From Vespula vulgaris (Eukaryota > Arthropoda > Insecta > Hymenoptera > Vespidae): a stretch of DNA of 64,000 nucleotides. A model generated the notes under the pieces. The model was not told the DNA's origin. It saw only the letters and a program-made list of their open reading frames with translations, and searched no databases. Below, one piece after another: positions 48,841 to 63,515 of the stretch; the stretch's first letter is position 1; each line of letters opens with the position of its first letter. A program made the position numbers and the translations under genes. The DNA lies in NCBI RefSeq assembly GCF_905475345.1, contig NC_066600.1:3025001-3089000 (forward strand), given 5' to 3'.

Positions 48841-50394
48841 AAGGATTATATATTAAACATCGGAGTTTGTTATAAACATGTAGATACATCTTAGAAAAAA
48901 AATGATCTACTTCGATCGACATAATACTCGTTTGAAAAATCGATCGAGTCTCGCACGAAACGAGAAACAGAGAGTTTCGGCAAGGCGTGACACGGGTGAA
49001 CGTCAGTTTCACGTCGACAGCATGCTCTCGCGTGCCACCCTAACACGCGATCCAAATATAAAATAATTAAAGACGATCGTGTCGATCTAATCTCCCTTTG
49101 TTCTTACGTTAGTTCGTTCTTTGCTATTTTCTTTTTTTCTCTTTTCCTTCTTCTTCTTCTTCCTCTTCCTCTTCCTCCTCTCTTTTCATTTCTTTTTATT
49201 TTTTCTTTCTTCCTTTTTTCTACTCTTTTCTCTTTCTATTTAACTAACCCTTCGATCAACATCGTAGGTACCACCTTGTATATTATGCGTATGAGGGCTT
49301 ACGATATTAACCATAACGATCGATCGAAATATTCCAATTTCAGAAAAGAAATGTTTCGAAATAGTTGTTCAAAGGGTTTCGATATGTTCTCTCAGTTTTA
49401 TCTGATATCTAGTTTGCAACTTCTCTCTTTTCTCTCTCTTTTTTTTTTTTTTTAATAATCTTTCTTTTTAATAAAACGTATACTACTTTTAGGGAGAACA
49501 AGTAAACTAGAGATAATAGTTGATAAATTTCTTTAGAATTCGAACGGTATAAAAATGGTAAAAAGGAGAATTCGGATTTATCAGGCTCGTGGAATAATTT
49601 TTCTTTTTTTTTTTCTTACTTTATTTTCTGTTCTTTTTTTTTATTTCTTTTTTTTTATTGTTGTTGTGTTTTCTCCTTTTTTTTTGTTCTTTTTTTTTTG
49701 CTCGCTCGCCTGCTTGTCTCTTAACAACGTGACTCGTCGTCGCGAAGCCACACACGAATTCGTACACTCGTTCGCTACGTGTCGAAAACATTAGCTTGTA
49801 GCAGCCGTGTCATTATAAGGTCGTTATACTCGCGAGGACGAGCATTGCCTTTCAGTTTACACGAGCACGAATCATCGTTTGGCTTGTGCATCTTTTTTTC
49901 GGATAACGAGTTCGATTAAGAGAGAAAAGGATAGACGGACAGAGAAAAAAGAATAGAAAACGTATGAGGATATTATCATCGATGGGAAAATTGATATGAT
50001 TCGTTGACGTTAATATTCGATGAGAAATGTAAATAGAACGACGAAAAAAAGGAAAGGAAAAATTTAAAAAAAAAAAAAAAGAATGATTTTTTTAAACGTT
50101 AAATTTACGTTAGAGTCTTTTGCATCATTTGATATTTATTAATTCACTCTTATATGTAAATCGATCGACGTACAAGTGGAAAAGAATTTTTAAAGAGTCT
50201 TTCAATCGTAATATATATATACGTGATGCATACAACATACGTACGTACATATGTATCACACGCGAAACTCTATTTCGACCACGTGCTTGTACACGCACCG
50301 TAAGATTATTACGTAACACGAGCCGCGTTGACCGTCACGCTTCGACACTATTTTAAATTGAGCAAACGTGTAACCATTTCGATAGTATTTACCG

Positions 50395-50446
<52 letters not shown>

Positions 50447-50880
50447 TGAAACGACCTTAAAGAAAATAATATACGTTGTTTCATTGAACTCGATCGTTGT
50501 TAACTTATCTTTTATACTTCCGTCGTAATATTTTCTAATTAAATTCAATACATTCGATGTAATTATATCGACTTGGATATAACATGCTCCGTCGAAAATT
50601 ATACTACCAATTCATTTTGAAGGAAGATCAGAAACAAAAAGTATGGAGATTGTTTTTGTTGTTTATGAAGGAAGAAGACGTTTAAGTTAGACCATATTAT
50701 GTCGGTACCGGCCATAATATGGCTACGTTTTTCAGAATCGTGAAGCGTGCGTGTGTACGAAAAATATGAAAGAAAGAGAAAGACAGAACGAGAGAGAGAA
50801 AGAGAGAGAGAGAGTGGTATATAATTTTGTGCGGTAGCCCCGACATAAACGAAAATGCCGTCGGTCGTGTAAAGCTCAAA

Positions 50881-50972
50881 AAGAGAAGAAAAGAGAAGAG
50901 AAGAGAAGAGAAGAGAAGAGAAGAGAAGAGAAGAGAAGAGAAGAGAAGAGAAGAGAAGAGAAGAGAAGAGAG
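50881..50972. repeat. (GAAGA)n pentanucleotide repeat
   Basis: About 17 near-perfect GAAGA units, followed by GGA/GAT triplets. Confidence 0.96.
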
Positions 50973-51395
50973 AGTAGAAGGCAAAGGAGAAGGATGAGAA
51001 TGAGGATGAGGAGAAGGAGGAGGAGGGTGCATCGAGCGCGGAAATAAACGCGAGCACGTATCGCGTACTATATCTACGTTACCGCAATTATAAACCATTC
51101 AGCGTACGGTCAGCGTGCGTGCGTGCCGGTGAACAGTTAAGCTTCGTTACTTGCGAAGAGGAGCGAGCGATGGAAAGTTGCTGAAAGTATCGAGAATGCA
51201 AAGAGAACGAGATGTAATCGAGATAGAAACATTCGAGAGAGAAAGAGAGGAGTTCGATCTACATGTCATTATTTTACATATCATTCTTTTCATTTCGACG
51301 ATCTTTAATTATTAATATTTAAGTCGTGACCTTTGTATTCAGAGTATATGATAAAAATCTACATGTACGTGTACATTGCATACGGATGGATATAG

Positions 51396-51396
51396 G

Positions 51397-51439
<43 letters not shown>

Positions 51440-51442
51440 TGA

Positions 51443-51501
<59 letters not shown>
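51396..51501. repeat. (TA)n - (GA)n - (TA)n compound repeat
   Basis: A GA block at about 51419-51440 is flanked by TA arrays, the right one about 60 nt long. Confidence 0.95.
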
Positions 51502-51503
<2 letters not shown>

Positions 51504-51849
51504 TATATCGTTATTTAAATCTTTTTAATTGCACGCGATTTGGGGAGTCTTGACGAGTGCTAAAAAAATATTTTCGGAAAGTCTGTAATAAGAGGGAATG
51601 TTAAGATGCCTCAAGTCTTGGACCACTTAGTGGTCAGGAATTCCGGAATATGTTCTTCGAAAGTGAAGCATTCCACCCCATCGCGTGAATCCTTCAACGT
51701 TTCCTTCTTATTTCATTTATCTCTCTTTTCTTCTTCTACTATACTGCTGCAACGTAGTATCTTCTTACTTAGCTACCGACAAATTTTTTTATTTCATCTC
51801 GGTCGTACATCGATTTCTCTTCTCTCGTTCATGTAATAATGTAGGTTGC

Positions 51850-51896
<47 letters not shown>

Positions 51897-52152
51897 TCAT
51901 ATATCCAAATTAAATACTTACACGCGTCTAGAAACGCATTATCGTTATAAAATAGCGCGATCGTGTACCGCACGAGTTCGACGATAATACCGCATCGACC
52001 AAGTGTTATCGGCCAAGCGTTTGCTTAATAATAAAGAACAACGGCCGTTGATGTTGCAACGAGCATGAGCACGTTCGACGCAATTACTGGCGTGTCGCGA
52101 TAATCGTAGCAACTCGTTGCGATATTTTATTGAGAATACTTTGCCTTTTTAA

Positions 52153-52159
<7 letters not shown>

Positions 52160-52231
<72 letters not shown>
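52160..52231. repeat. (CT)n repeat, about 36 units
   Basis: The longest uninterrupted CT tract in the window. Confidence 0.96.
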
Positions 52232-52237
<6 letters not shown>

Positions 52238-53788
52238 TTCTTTCTTCGTGAGAAGCAATCATGCTAATGTCAATTAAAATTCTATTTCGAGAGCCAAACG
52301 AAATCATTTGGTGATCGTTGCAGATCACGATCAGATAAATCGTTCAGATACATCGTACGGGATTGAAATTCAATACGATGGGAAAACAGATTTAAAAAGA
52401 GATTTTTAATATTTCTGTAGCATCCATTTTTTTTATTTTTATACAAAACATATATATATATATATATATATACAACAGTATCAACGTATGTATATCCAGT
52501 ATATATGAGAGAAAAATAAAAAAAAAAATGAAAGAAAGAAAAATTTTCCAGATCTCTATCAACGTAGGATAATTTTTGGCGAGCTTATCGAAAAGTATTC
52601 CTATTGGCGTTCGCAAAGGAATTTCATCTCGGCGTAATGGCAAATGCCACGTTCTGAAGTTCCCCATACTCTCGAAACGAAATCTCGATGGCCGATCACG
52701 ATGGCCCTCCCTTTTCCTCCTTTAGCTCGTAAACGTCCGGAATTCGCCTAGAAGGCAATGCCACTCTCATTCGTCTCGATATTGTTATGTTCTGCGTACG
52801 AGGCTATAACCTTCGATACACGAACCTTCGCGTCTCTCAGTTCTGGGACGTTTCTGACTCGGTAAAGATCTTCGAAAACGATAACGATCCTCGAACGGAA
52901 CCTTTTATTGCACGATTTGTATTTTCTTCTCCTTCTTCTCATCGTCCTCCTCCTACTCTTCTTCCTTCTTCTTCGAACTCTTTCTGATTTTTCTTTCCTT
53001 TCTTTTTCTTTTTTTTTTTTTCTTAATAAAACGCACATGTGCCTCATATTTATATATATATATACATATATGTATGATTGTAATATATATAAATTAATAT
53101 ATATAATATGTTAAATATATATATATGGGTGTGTATGTGCGTATGGATATAGAAAAAGCCATAGAAAATGTTTTCTTTTCCACTCTTTCTTTCTTTATAT
53201 ATTTATTTTAAATTATCAAGTAACGCAAAATCAATTGAAATGAAATATTGGGAAAAAAAAAGATTTATTTCGATGAACGTTCACCGCATAAGGAAGCGTC
53301 CGATGGTGTAAAGAGAGTATTCACGTTCGAAAGCACGACGACGTTCTTAATGTCGTTGTAAACACGAAATGGCTGCCGGGTTAGCAGAAGCGTTTCGAGT
53401 TGAATATACGTACAGGTATGCATACATTTAATTAGGAGCACATAGAACTCGTAAACTTAATCGTAATATGATAATTATATAGCTCGTTGGTTTGTTAGGC
53501 CCATTCCCACCCGTGTGTTCAGTCCGCTTCCGTCCTTATCCCTGATGCCCCGACTATTTACCGTTGTAAAGTTTAGTTCGAAGAGGAAACCTGCTCTAAA
53601 TGTCTATAAAATCTATCTCTAGTCTTCCTCTATCGTTAGTACAGTTGTAAATCATTGAGAAATTACAGCGAGGACTAGCACGTTGACGAACTACTCTGTA
53701 GAAACGACGTTAATCATTGATAGGGTATAGATAAGCCATGTTATACGGTTAAGTCAATCATTGAATCGTATTTGCGGTGGACTCTTCA

Positions 53789-53790
<2 letters not shown>

Positions 53791-53868
<78 letters not shown>
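53791..53868. repeat. (CT)n - (AT)n compound repeat
   Basis: About 17 CT units switch directly to about 22 AT units. Confidence 0.96.
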
Positions 53869-53869
<1 letters not shown>

Positions 53870-54235
53870 TTGTCTTCGTTGATCTATCACTTGTTCACCC
53901 TCACTCACACGTTTCGAGTCTATTGGTTATGATTTAAACGTCCTCCGATTCTCGAGATATTTTACGAGCCCTATGGACACAGTTACGGGACGATTTCCGT
54001 GAGCTCGTCGGTTCGTATTTTAAAACGGATATGCGTAATTATAAACTCGTTCGTCGTGGCTTTCGCTAGCTCGCGAATGTACCTACATACGTACGACCTA
54101 AGGTAAATAAATCAAGGAATGAGTTTATGGGCGCGATTAACGACGTAACGCCGCTCGCACTCGCTTTCAGATATCGATAACGAGCGATTACTCGAGACTA
54201 TGTAAAATGCACCTTACCATTTCTTATAAATCATC

Positions 54236-54275
<40 letters not shown>

Positions 54276-54633
54276 GTCTGTCTTTATCTCCCTTTCTCTC
54301 TATTTCTTTCTCTTTCTCTCTTTACATCTCTTTATCTTTTTCTATCCTGTTAATTTCGATGAAAAATAGTTAAGATCGAGTACCTACACACACACACACA
54401 CACTTATATATGTATTCATATATTTATCTATTTATATATGTATATATGTATTTATGTTAGCTCAAATTTGAATTATCATCGAAAATGAATAGCTCTAATT
54501 ATTTCTTACGACGAGGGTAGATGGAAAATGGGCGGTTACACTGTCATTTATTATTATCTTCAATTTAATAGGTTCAATCTTTGTTTATATCAATTTCTTT
54601 ACTCGATTAAATTAAACGGAAATGCGTTGTTTC

Positions 54634-54676
<43 letters not shown>

Positions 54677-55037
54677 ATTTCTCCTTTTCTTTCTCTCTTT
54701 CTTTTCTTTTTTCTTTGTTAGAGTTTCATGAATAATAACAGAATTTTGTAATCTTTAATATCATTAGTTTTAATATCTGTACTTATGGTCTATTGTTTTT
54801 CTAATTAGCCTGTATACATATGGAAGCTGTCCGCGTTGATTTTTATCGGCTTTAGTTGCGTTATAATAGATTTAAGAGAAACGGAAGAAGAATCGCACAA
54901 AAGAAAAGAAAAAAGAAAAGAAAAAAGAAAAGAAAAAAGACGTACTCCTATATTTTCTCATCTCATTTTTTCCACAAACGCGGTGTGGTCAAGTCCAACG
55001 TAATAACAGGCATGACGAACGAAAGAGATAGAGAGAT

Positions 55038-55074
<37 letters not shown>

Positions 55075-56397
55075 AAGAAAGAAAGAAACAGAGAATGAGA
55101 AAAAGTCTGTCAGTTGCGTGTCGCGTGTGACAGACGTAAGGACAGGAGGTAAGCGAGAAAACGGCCAAAAACTTTCTGTTCCCTTTCCCCTCTCCGTTTC
55201 TGGCAACTCCCCCTTTTTTCAAAAAGTATTTCCTCTTAACTACCATGGAACTCGAATCGTTTCCTCGCGGAAACGAAAAGATCGGGCTCGTTACCAAAAC
55301 TCGTTGCGGTGGACCGAACGATCTGGTTCCTTCTTTCTCGTGGATATTCGTCGAGCAAAATCATCATATCCTTTTCGTTTCCTGTATTATCGTCACGATG
55401 ACCGCATAACGAGTCATCGAATGGTACCATCTGGATTTTGCGGTGGCCCTGACCGTGTTTGAAAAATATAAAAGAAAAACATCTTTCTTCCTTTTTCTCT
55501 TCTCGGTAAGAAACAAATGTCCTTGATATAATTTGGATTTTATGTATATAGATAGAAGATACTAAGTACTTTGCTTAATCGCTTAAACAAATATCACAGA
55601 TTATTGAATTCCATTCGAATTTCTTTAAAGTGAATAAAATGTTCTCTTTAAAAGATTTCCCATTCGTGAACTGCCGGTCAATTACATTACGTCCGTCGTT
55701 ATTATTAGCGCGTACTCCGGTAACGAGCATGCTCGCGTCTCATTATGTCCAACTCCGACGATGATAACAAAACGCATGGTCGAATAATGACCGTCCGCCG
55801 ATAGCTATCTCTCAGCACGTTCCTCCGGTCTTCCTACTACTCTGCTCTGCTTTAATTACGCCGTTTCGAACGATAACGGGGTAGTCGATAAGCGACAGCT
55901 CGAAAGAGAAAGAGAGAGAGAGAAAGAGAAAGAGAGAAATTACCAATCAATATTCGGTGCTAACGTGCACCTGCAATGATAAAGACATTCCCCTTAAGAA
56001 GATGCATATAAGATTACGTATAATAGATAGGTATATATGAATTATAACGAGAAATTAAATCTAGGAACGACATATATATGTATATATATAATATTACAAA
56101 AGAAATTTATGTTTTTATTCTTTTATATTATTTTTCTTCAAACATACAATTTGAAGATTCAAAGCTAGTCATTATACTCTTGATACTTTTTCTTTATCGA
56201 ATGAAATTCCTTGGAGTGTCTCGTCGAAAGGTGCTCTCGATCATCACGGTAGGATTCCATATCGAAGCCACGCTTCGAAGCTTTTTCGCTAAAAGCCGCG
56301 ATGCCCGGAGAGTAGCGCCGTCTTCTATTTTTGATCGCACGTGGGATCTGGGGAATCTCTCTCCCTCGTCCGGAATTTTCGCGTCTACTTCTACTTA

Positions 56398-56428
<31 letters not shown>

Positions 56429-56577
56429 TTCTATGTATGTATGTATGTACATATCTATGAGCAAAGTTTCGCAACGATTTACATACGTGCACAGAACCGT
56501 ACGCATCGGGCTTCGTTAAATATGAATGCATTTTACGGATATGGATCTAACATATTATATATATATATCCTTATGTG

Positions 56578-56625
<48 letters not shown>

Positions 56626-56945
56626 TTCTCTAGATCGAGAACGGTGTGACAAGCCGGACGCGTTTCTTCTCGCGAATCGTTCCGTCGATGCGTCGTCGTC
56701 CTTTCCCTTTTCCCTTATCGACTCCACACCATCTCTTAAGTTCACCCTAGTCGAGAGAGAACACTCGGTCTTTACCATTTTTTATCCTACCAACTTACTT
56801 CTCCTTCTTCTTTTTCCCTTCCCAACCCCTATTTCTTAACTTAACTTAACTTTCTTGCTTCTTATTTCTTACGAAGCTCGAGAAAATAGTTTCGTTTAAT
56901 CTCATCAAAGTGCATTCCTTTTCCCTTCTGTTTGAGCCTTCCGTT

Positions 56946-56989
<44 letters not shown>

Positions 56990-57257
56990 TTATTTATTTT
57001 TCTATTTCTTTTTTCCCATAATTTTCTTTACTTATTTGAAATATCAATTACGAAGGATGTTTCCTTCCAATAGCATACTCCTTCTATTCCAGCCTTCTCT
57101 ATTTACGCACGAGTATTTCATCGTCGACCGTGTAATTATGGATCGCGTGAAGGTACTTGAACGATGGCGGTAACTAATTCCGTAATTGCCGTTTTCGTAA
57201 TTACTCGCGGTTTTGCTAAGTTAACGAGGCTTACTGACAAACTTCTCTTTCTCTCTT

Positions 57258-57294
57258 TCTATCTATCTATCTATCTATCTATCTATGTATCTAT

Positions 57295-57336
<42 letters not shown>

Positions 57337-57346
57337 GTCTGTCTGC
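57258..57346. repeat. (TCTA)n repeat
   Basis: About 20 TCTA units with GTA and TTTA variants, ending in CTGT/CTGC units. Confidence 0.95.
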
Positions 57347-58837
57347 CTGCCTATCTCTCTCTTTCCCTTTTTTTTTTAGATTTTTTGCAGAACTCTTTCA
57401 ACCGACGATTGGTTTTTTTTTCGCTTGTACGTAAAGACCTACTTGTGTTGAAGCACATACATACATACATATATATATATATGTATATGTATATGTATAT
57501 AGTTGAACATTGCAGAAGTAGCTCCTATCGAAGGCTCGTCCGGTTTGCCACTCTTTTGTGTGCATCTCAGTGGTTCTCACTTTTATTATCATACATCACC
57601 GGAAGAATCAACGCCTTTTTTCCATTTCGATCTATCCAACCTGAACGTCATCGATTAAAACGCTCTTTGTCGTGTATCTACTGTAGTGACAAAAAGAAGA
57701 AGACTAAATTATTTTTTTAAACGAAGACTCCCGCGAGAGGAGAAAGAGAAAGAGAGAAAGAAAGAGAGAAAGCTCGAAGGCAGTCGTAGGACGCATACCT
57801 TCGGTAATAACGGGCCGCATTTACGAGGCTCTTCATTGGCGAACACGAGGCTGCCGAGCCCACAATTATTTTTCGCTAATGAAGGTATATATACTGTGTG
57901 TCCGTGTGTCTGCAAACGCGTTTGTGTGTTGTGCATGCGTGAGTGCGTCTATGTATACATATACGTGCGTTTGTGTACATTCGTACGTATGTATACCACG
58001 TATGCACGCGTGTATGTGCATATGTGTATGCATACGTACATATATATTCACATGCGTGTGCGTCCGAGGGCTGGGTGTCACTGGCCGCGCTTAATGCGAT
58101 CGCAACTCGCGATAAGATGTTGCCTCTTGGCAATCGTTAGCGTCGCTTTTGCTCCGCTTTTGTCGGGCTTTCGCGAGAGTCCTTACGCAGGCGCGCGTTT
58201 ACGCGCGCATCTCGAGATGATATTTCGTCTTCTGCGATATTAAACTAGCGCAACCCTTAAAAAGGACACCTCTTATAAGGAATTCCTATTCTCTTCGTTT
58301 TACTCGTCCTTTTTTCTTTCTCTCTTTTACTCTATTTTTCTCCGTCTCTGTTCTATTTCTTATGCAATTTTTCCGATCTCTCTCTTTCTCCCTTTCTTTC
58401 TCTCTCGACGATCTCGAAAGGATGGAGCTTCTTTTTTTTTTTTTATTTACTTTCTCTTTTCCTTTCTTTCCTTTTTTACGTTTGCTGAGAAAGAGAGAGA
58501 AAGCTACGAAATATTATATTTCGTGGATGCTTCGAAGACGACGAAGAGAAAAAAGGAAATACGAGAATAGCAAGAGAGAGAGAGAGAAAGAGAGAGTTCT
58601 TGTCCTTATCCAGAGGGAGAGAAGGCAACACGGGAAACCAATTAGCCGAGGAACGCCGCCACCGTGCTACCAGATATGAGTCCGTGCCCTCTACGAGTCT
58701 CTCCAACGTTGGAGGAGCGTTGTTACCGGTACTGCCTTTCCGTTATCGGTATCAGCAAAACCATACGACGGTACGTCGTTCTCGTCGGACCTTCAACCGA
58801 GCCGGTACGATCTACGTCGTCCTATCAAAGAAATCCC

Positions 58838-58876
<39 letters not shown>

Positions 58877-59987
58877 CTCTTTATCCGTCCATCTGTTATC
58901 TTCTTTATTTCTTTCTCTCACGAGACATATCGAAAAAAATCTAATGCATTTCCAATGATTTCCAACTTTTTCGTCAAGCCTCCAATTTCTTTTCTTTTCC
59001 TTTGACATTTTTCCCTCTCTCTCTTCTTCTCCTCCTTCCTATACACTCCTTATACCACCCACCCTGTCGTCCCCCTATCCCCACCTTACCTACACACTCC
59101 TCGTGCTCCTCGTTGAAGAATAATTTCTCAGAGGGTGTACACCGATTTCTAAGTTTTTCTTTATTTCGTTTTCGTTGTCAGTGATTAGGAACGGTGCATC
59201 GTAGTTTTTCGTCGTCCAAGTCGTGGCTCTTCGAGCAGAAACGATCATTTGGGAGTCTAATTTATACGGCGGTTAAATTAAAACGAATGCGTGCGACGCG
59301 TCTCTCTGCAAATCTCCATCGAGCCGGTATAAGAGAGAGAGAGAGAGAGATAGAATGAGTCTTTCTCTCTCATCATCTCATTCTCGCTTGCACGGAAAGA
59401 AGAGAGGGAACAAGAGAGGCAGCCATATCGTGATTAGGGAGGAATGTTGATTAGATCCATCAGCTGGTCGAACGGCGGCCCTCCTACCTTTCGTTAGACC
59501 TTTTGCCTCTTAAAACCCATGGACCCTGACCCAAACTTCGGCCCTGCCACGAAGACTGACGCTTCTTAGTTCGCTATTGACGAGACTCTTCTATTCAAGT
59601 TATCCTTGAAATTTTTTTTTGTTTCCTTTCTTTTTTCATTTCTTTTTTCTCGATTTTGTTTTTCTTTTCTCTTCTTTTCTTTTCTTTTCTTTTCTTTTTC
59701 ACTCGAAAATTCTCTACTCGCGAACATCGCAATAACGATCGGTATTTGTTGCTGTTTCTATATATGTATATATAAATATATATATAATAAACATTTAGTT
59801 GCACATTTAAACGCGCACGATAGAGACTTTGTAAGTTATTGCTACACAGCAGGAAGATGCGTCGAAATACTTGAGAGGAGACAAGCGATCGGACGATGCA
59901 CCGACGTCTGTCAATACGTAATTGCTCTGGCATTTATCACACTCCGTGGTATGCCTTTCGTCACTCGCGACGACTGAGTTACGTCGA

Positions 59988-59993
59988 CGGCGA

Positions 59994-60036
<43 letters not shown>
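59988..60036. repeat. (CGACAA)n hexanucleotide repeat
   Basis: About 7 CGACAA units. The Asn-Asp repeat frame here is its translation. Confidence 0.93.
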
Positions 60037-60535
60037 TGCGACGTTTCATTCGTGAGAACATTCGGAAACATCGTGCAGAGGATATATATTTAATTCAACG
60101 AATCTAGAAGAGAAAGAGAGAGAGAGAAAAAGAGAGTATAATATTTCTAGAATAAAAAAAAAAGTATAAAATGATAGAAGAAAGAAAAGAAAAGATATCC
60201 GAGTAGATATATAACGCATACATACATATATACATACATACATACATACATACATAGATCTCGTATTTTAAATTCGTAGCAAAATAATGTTCTCGATACG
60301 TGACACAGATTTGTATTTGGAAGTACGACCTTGGTCCCTCCACGATATATAACCTCCTCTATTACATATACATATATATATGTATAACATATATTTTCCA
60401 CAAGCCCTAAAACAGACTCCCGTGGAGCACAACATTGACGTGGAACACGGTGGGCCATATGAGTGACTGGTTACGTGGTATACACGTTTTACGGAGTATA
60501 GAGACGGAAAGAGAAACGAGCGTTTCGAAAAAATA

Positions 60536-60571
<36 letters not shown>

Positions 60572-62394
60572 GTTTGGACCCTGATCTAGAGACGTAGCCT
60601 CGTAAAAACAATAGCTGCGAATCCGCAAAAAAGTCGACGATTTTATTGACAGGAACGGTCAAACGAACATACGGGATTCCATATTTATGGGGAACCGGAT
60701 GATTTCGAAACGCGTTCCTATTCGTCCGTGAATACGACGAACGTTTCACGTTCGTGTGAAATGGGAGCCTTCTAAAAGGATCAGTTTTCTTTCTTTCTCT
60801 CCATCTCTTTCTCTCTCTCTCTCTTTCTATCTATTCATCTGTCTCGCTCACTCTTTTACTCACCACCGGTTCATTGCCACACTTTTCTCTCTATCTTTCT
60901 CTCTCTCTCTCTCTCTCTTTCATTCTGCCTGCCCTTCCTCCCTCTCCCTCCCCCTCCTTTCGCGCGTGCTCCGTTTCTCTACGACCGTCATAAATTTGTT
61001 TCATTTATACGACCGTTTTAAAATCTTTCGCCAGTCAGGTGTACATCTTGTTAAAGGGCCAGTCCACACACAGGTACCTTACACGCCACGTAACACGGAA
61101 ATATATATATATATATTGCACGCGCGTAGTTTTCTTCAACTTCTTTTATTCTTTTCCTTCTTTCTTTTTTTTCTTCCTTTTTCTTTCCTCTTCTCTTCTT
61201 CGTCAAATCACCTTCTCTCAACTTCTTCTAACGATTATCAAAAGAATCCGTAATCTACGATCCATCGATCATTTACAACTTCCTTCGTTTACTTCCAATC
61301 GTTTCTCTAACTTCGCTTAAGAATTGTTTCCAACGAACTAGCAAAAGAATTCCTATTGTAATCCTTTACCACTCGGAAACTCTCTTTCTACTCCTCCCAA
61401 CCAGTTAAAAAGACCAAAGACTAGAACTTAATCCAGGTGTCGAAGAATCTTAGAAGCTATTGGTAGGATGGTTAGACCAAAGGGGAGGACAGGGATAGAC
61501 GACCCATCTTTCTTCTAATATTTTACCTAACGAACGAACCAACGAACGAACCAACGAACCAGAGAGATTCTTCGGTAGTACTTGGTAGAACTTCGAAGGC
61601 GAGTAGAATTCCATTACGGAGGAAAATGTAAATATAATTGTAGCGTGCTGACATAACGGTAAGATAATCCGTCGAGCGGAGGCGCTGCCTCCGCAATAAA
61701 TCGTAATTTATGATCCCTATATGGCCGGCGGTATCGTCGAGAAATTCAAGACCGAGACTCCTGTCTCTACCTCTTTCTCTCTTTCTCTTCTTTCTCTTCT
61801 TCTTTTTCTTCTTCTTCTTCTTCTTCTTCTTCTTCTTCATCCTTCTTCTTTCTTCTTCTTCTTCTTAAGCGTCCATTTCTCCGCCTCTCGAAAGACGAAG
61901 AATCGACTCGGTAGGCAGTGAGTTCGGTCTCGGTTCGGTAAAGTTGATGTGTTTCTTCGACTATACTTTATTTCTCCTACTTTTCTCTTCATTTCCTTCT
62001 TTCTCTCTCTCTCTCTCTCTCTTTCTTTATCTATCTTTCTATCGTCTATGATTTCTTTTTTAGACGTTATTTTATCATTCCAAGGATGGACAGACCCGTT
62101 TAGTTGTTTCCTTAGTCTCTCCATATATTCTCCATTTGTGTATATACATCATCCATCGTATATATATATATGTATATGTGTATATATATATTAATAGTAT
62201 TGGAAGCACCAATAAATTAATTGACGAGATTTACGTATCTCGGTTGTAAAGCAGTCAACGGCTGCTAATGCCTAGCTACTAATTACATAATAATTATATG
62301 GCGTCACGTTACGACGACCAATTAATACGTGCGTAAGTCATCTTGTACCGATTCTTCTTCTTTTTCTTCTTCTTCTTCTTCTTCTTCTTCTTCT

Positions 62395-62429
<35 letters not shown>

Positions 62430-63074
62430 AAATCGCACGGAAGAGTTGATTTATTGTTCTTCGAACGTAAACTTGCTGAGTGCAAAGTAACAAAAGAATA
62501 AACTGTACTCCATCTTTACTTTTATTTCGAATCAATACCATTTTTTTCTTCTTCCTTTTTTTTTCTTTTCTTTTCTTTTCTACGACCGCACATTACAACA
62601 TGATGAATTAATTATCTAAGAACTATCTATTATATTTCTATGTCTATCTCTATTCCTCTCTCTCTCTTTCTCCGTTTCTCCTTCTCTGTCTTTCATACGA
62701 GATCAAAGCGCCATGAACCGGAGGCTGGTGAGAGTGTGTGTGTGTCGGAGTAGAGCGCGTGCTCGGTGCATCCGAGGCGGCGCGAGAGAAACGCGATTAT
62801 AATTTATTGTCTTGCTTCGAGGATGACGGCGGGCGCGCGCCGGTTATCCTTCTTCACGTCGGAGAATTAGGACTGACGTTTAGATCCTCCTCAGCTTCTC
62901 TCTCTCTCTCTTTCTCTCTTTCTATCTTTCTTCTCTTTCTCTTTCTTTCTTTCTTTCTCTCTCTCTCTCTCTCACACAGAGTTTTTCTTCCTTCCTCTCG
63001 TTTGAAAACCTTATTACTTCGTAATCGTCGAATCTTTCTCTCCATAGAATCTTTACCGTTTCAAAATCCACAGT

Positions 63075-63113
63075 TTCGATCGATCGATCGATCGATTGAT
63101 CGATCGATCGATT
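63075..63113. repeat. (CGAT)n self-complementary repeat
   Basis: CGAT/ATCG units with one TTGAT variant. The unit is its own reverse complement when shifted, so the array can fold on itself. Confidence 0.95.
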
Positions 63114-63345
63114 AATCGGTCAAGTACCATCTTAGAAATTTTCTTCGATCGCCCGACAGAACAAGGAAACGTCGAGTTCGTACGTTCGTAGGAACGATGG
63201 AAGTATTAGATGCGGGCAACTGATTTATTTTAAGGGTCCAGGTTCATCAGACATCCGGTTTGTCGAATTACTCTTTAAGAGAGCCCGTAGACGCGGAGAG
63301 TGGCAGATAAAAACGGAGGCGAGAGGAGACGACGAGATGATGGAC

Positions 63346-63368
63346 CAAGAGAGAGAGAGAGAGACAGA

Positions 63369-63405
<37 letters not shown>

Positions 63406-63515
63406 GGCCAACGAGGTGGAACGAGATCACGTAGCTTTCTATCTCTCTCTCTCTCTCTCCTCTCTCTCTATCTCTCTCTATCATCTATCTATCTATCTCT
63501 CTCTCTCTCTCTCTC
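63346..63515. repeat. facing (GA)n and (CT)n tracts
   Basis: A GA/GACA tract at 63346-63405 is followed about 35 nt later by CT/ATCT tracts to 63515. A transcript could form a long GA/CU duplex. The Arg-Glu and Ser-Leu frames are artefacts. Confidence 0.92.

Larger units (their letters stand above)
46000..54500 (+). other. hth: hth intron: microsatellite-dense segment
   Basis: Contains CATA/GATA arrays (46211-46303), acidic-codon GAC/GAA triplets (46720-46770), ACAG, GAAGA, (TA)n and (CT)n arrays, and one GC-rich palindrome. Unique islands lie at about 46020-46140, 47410-47530, 47570-47760, 48300-48580, 48900-49090, 49700-50000, 51060-51370, 51540-51690, 51900-52140, 52550-52920, 53280-53790 and 53870-54240. 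No exon is recognised. Confidence 0.75.

Noticed and set aside
55589..55615. TATCACAG, the miR-2 family seed
   Set aside because: The following bases do not match the family and no hairpin partner is present nearby.
56078..56839. 253-codon frame, one of the longest
   Set aside because: Built from AT repeats (Tyr-Ile runs) and chance-open sequence, with no domain recognised.
57686..58243. 185-codon frame rich in Cys/Val/Tyr
   Set aside because: Translation of degenerate GT/AC/CATA repeats. Several overlapping frames on both strands are equally open.
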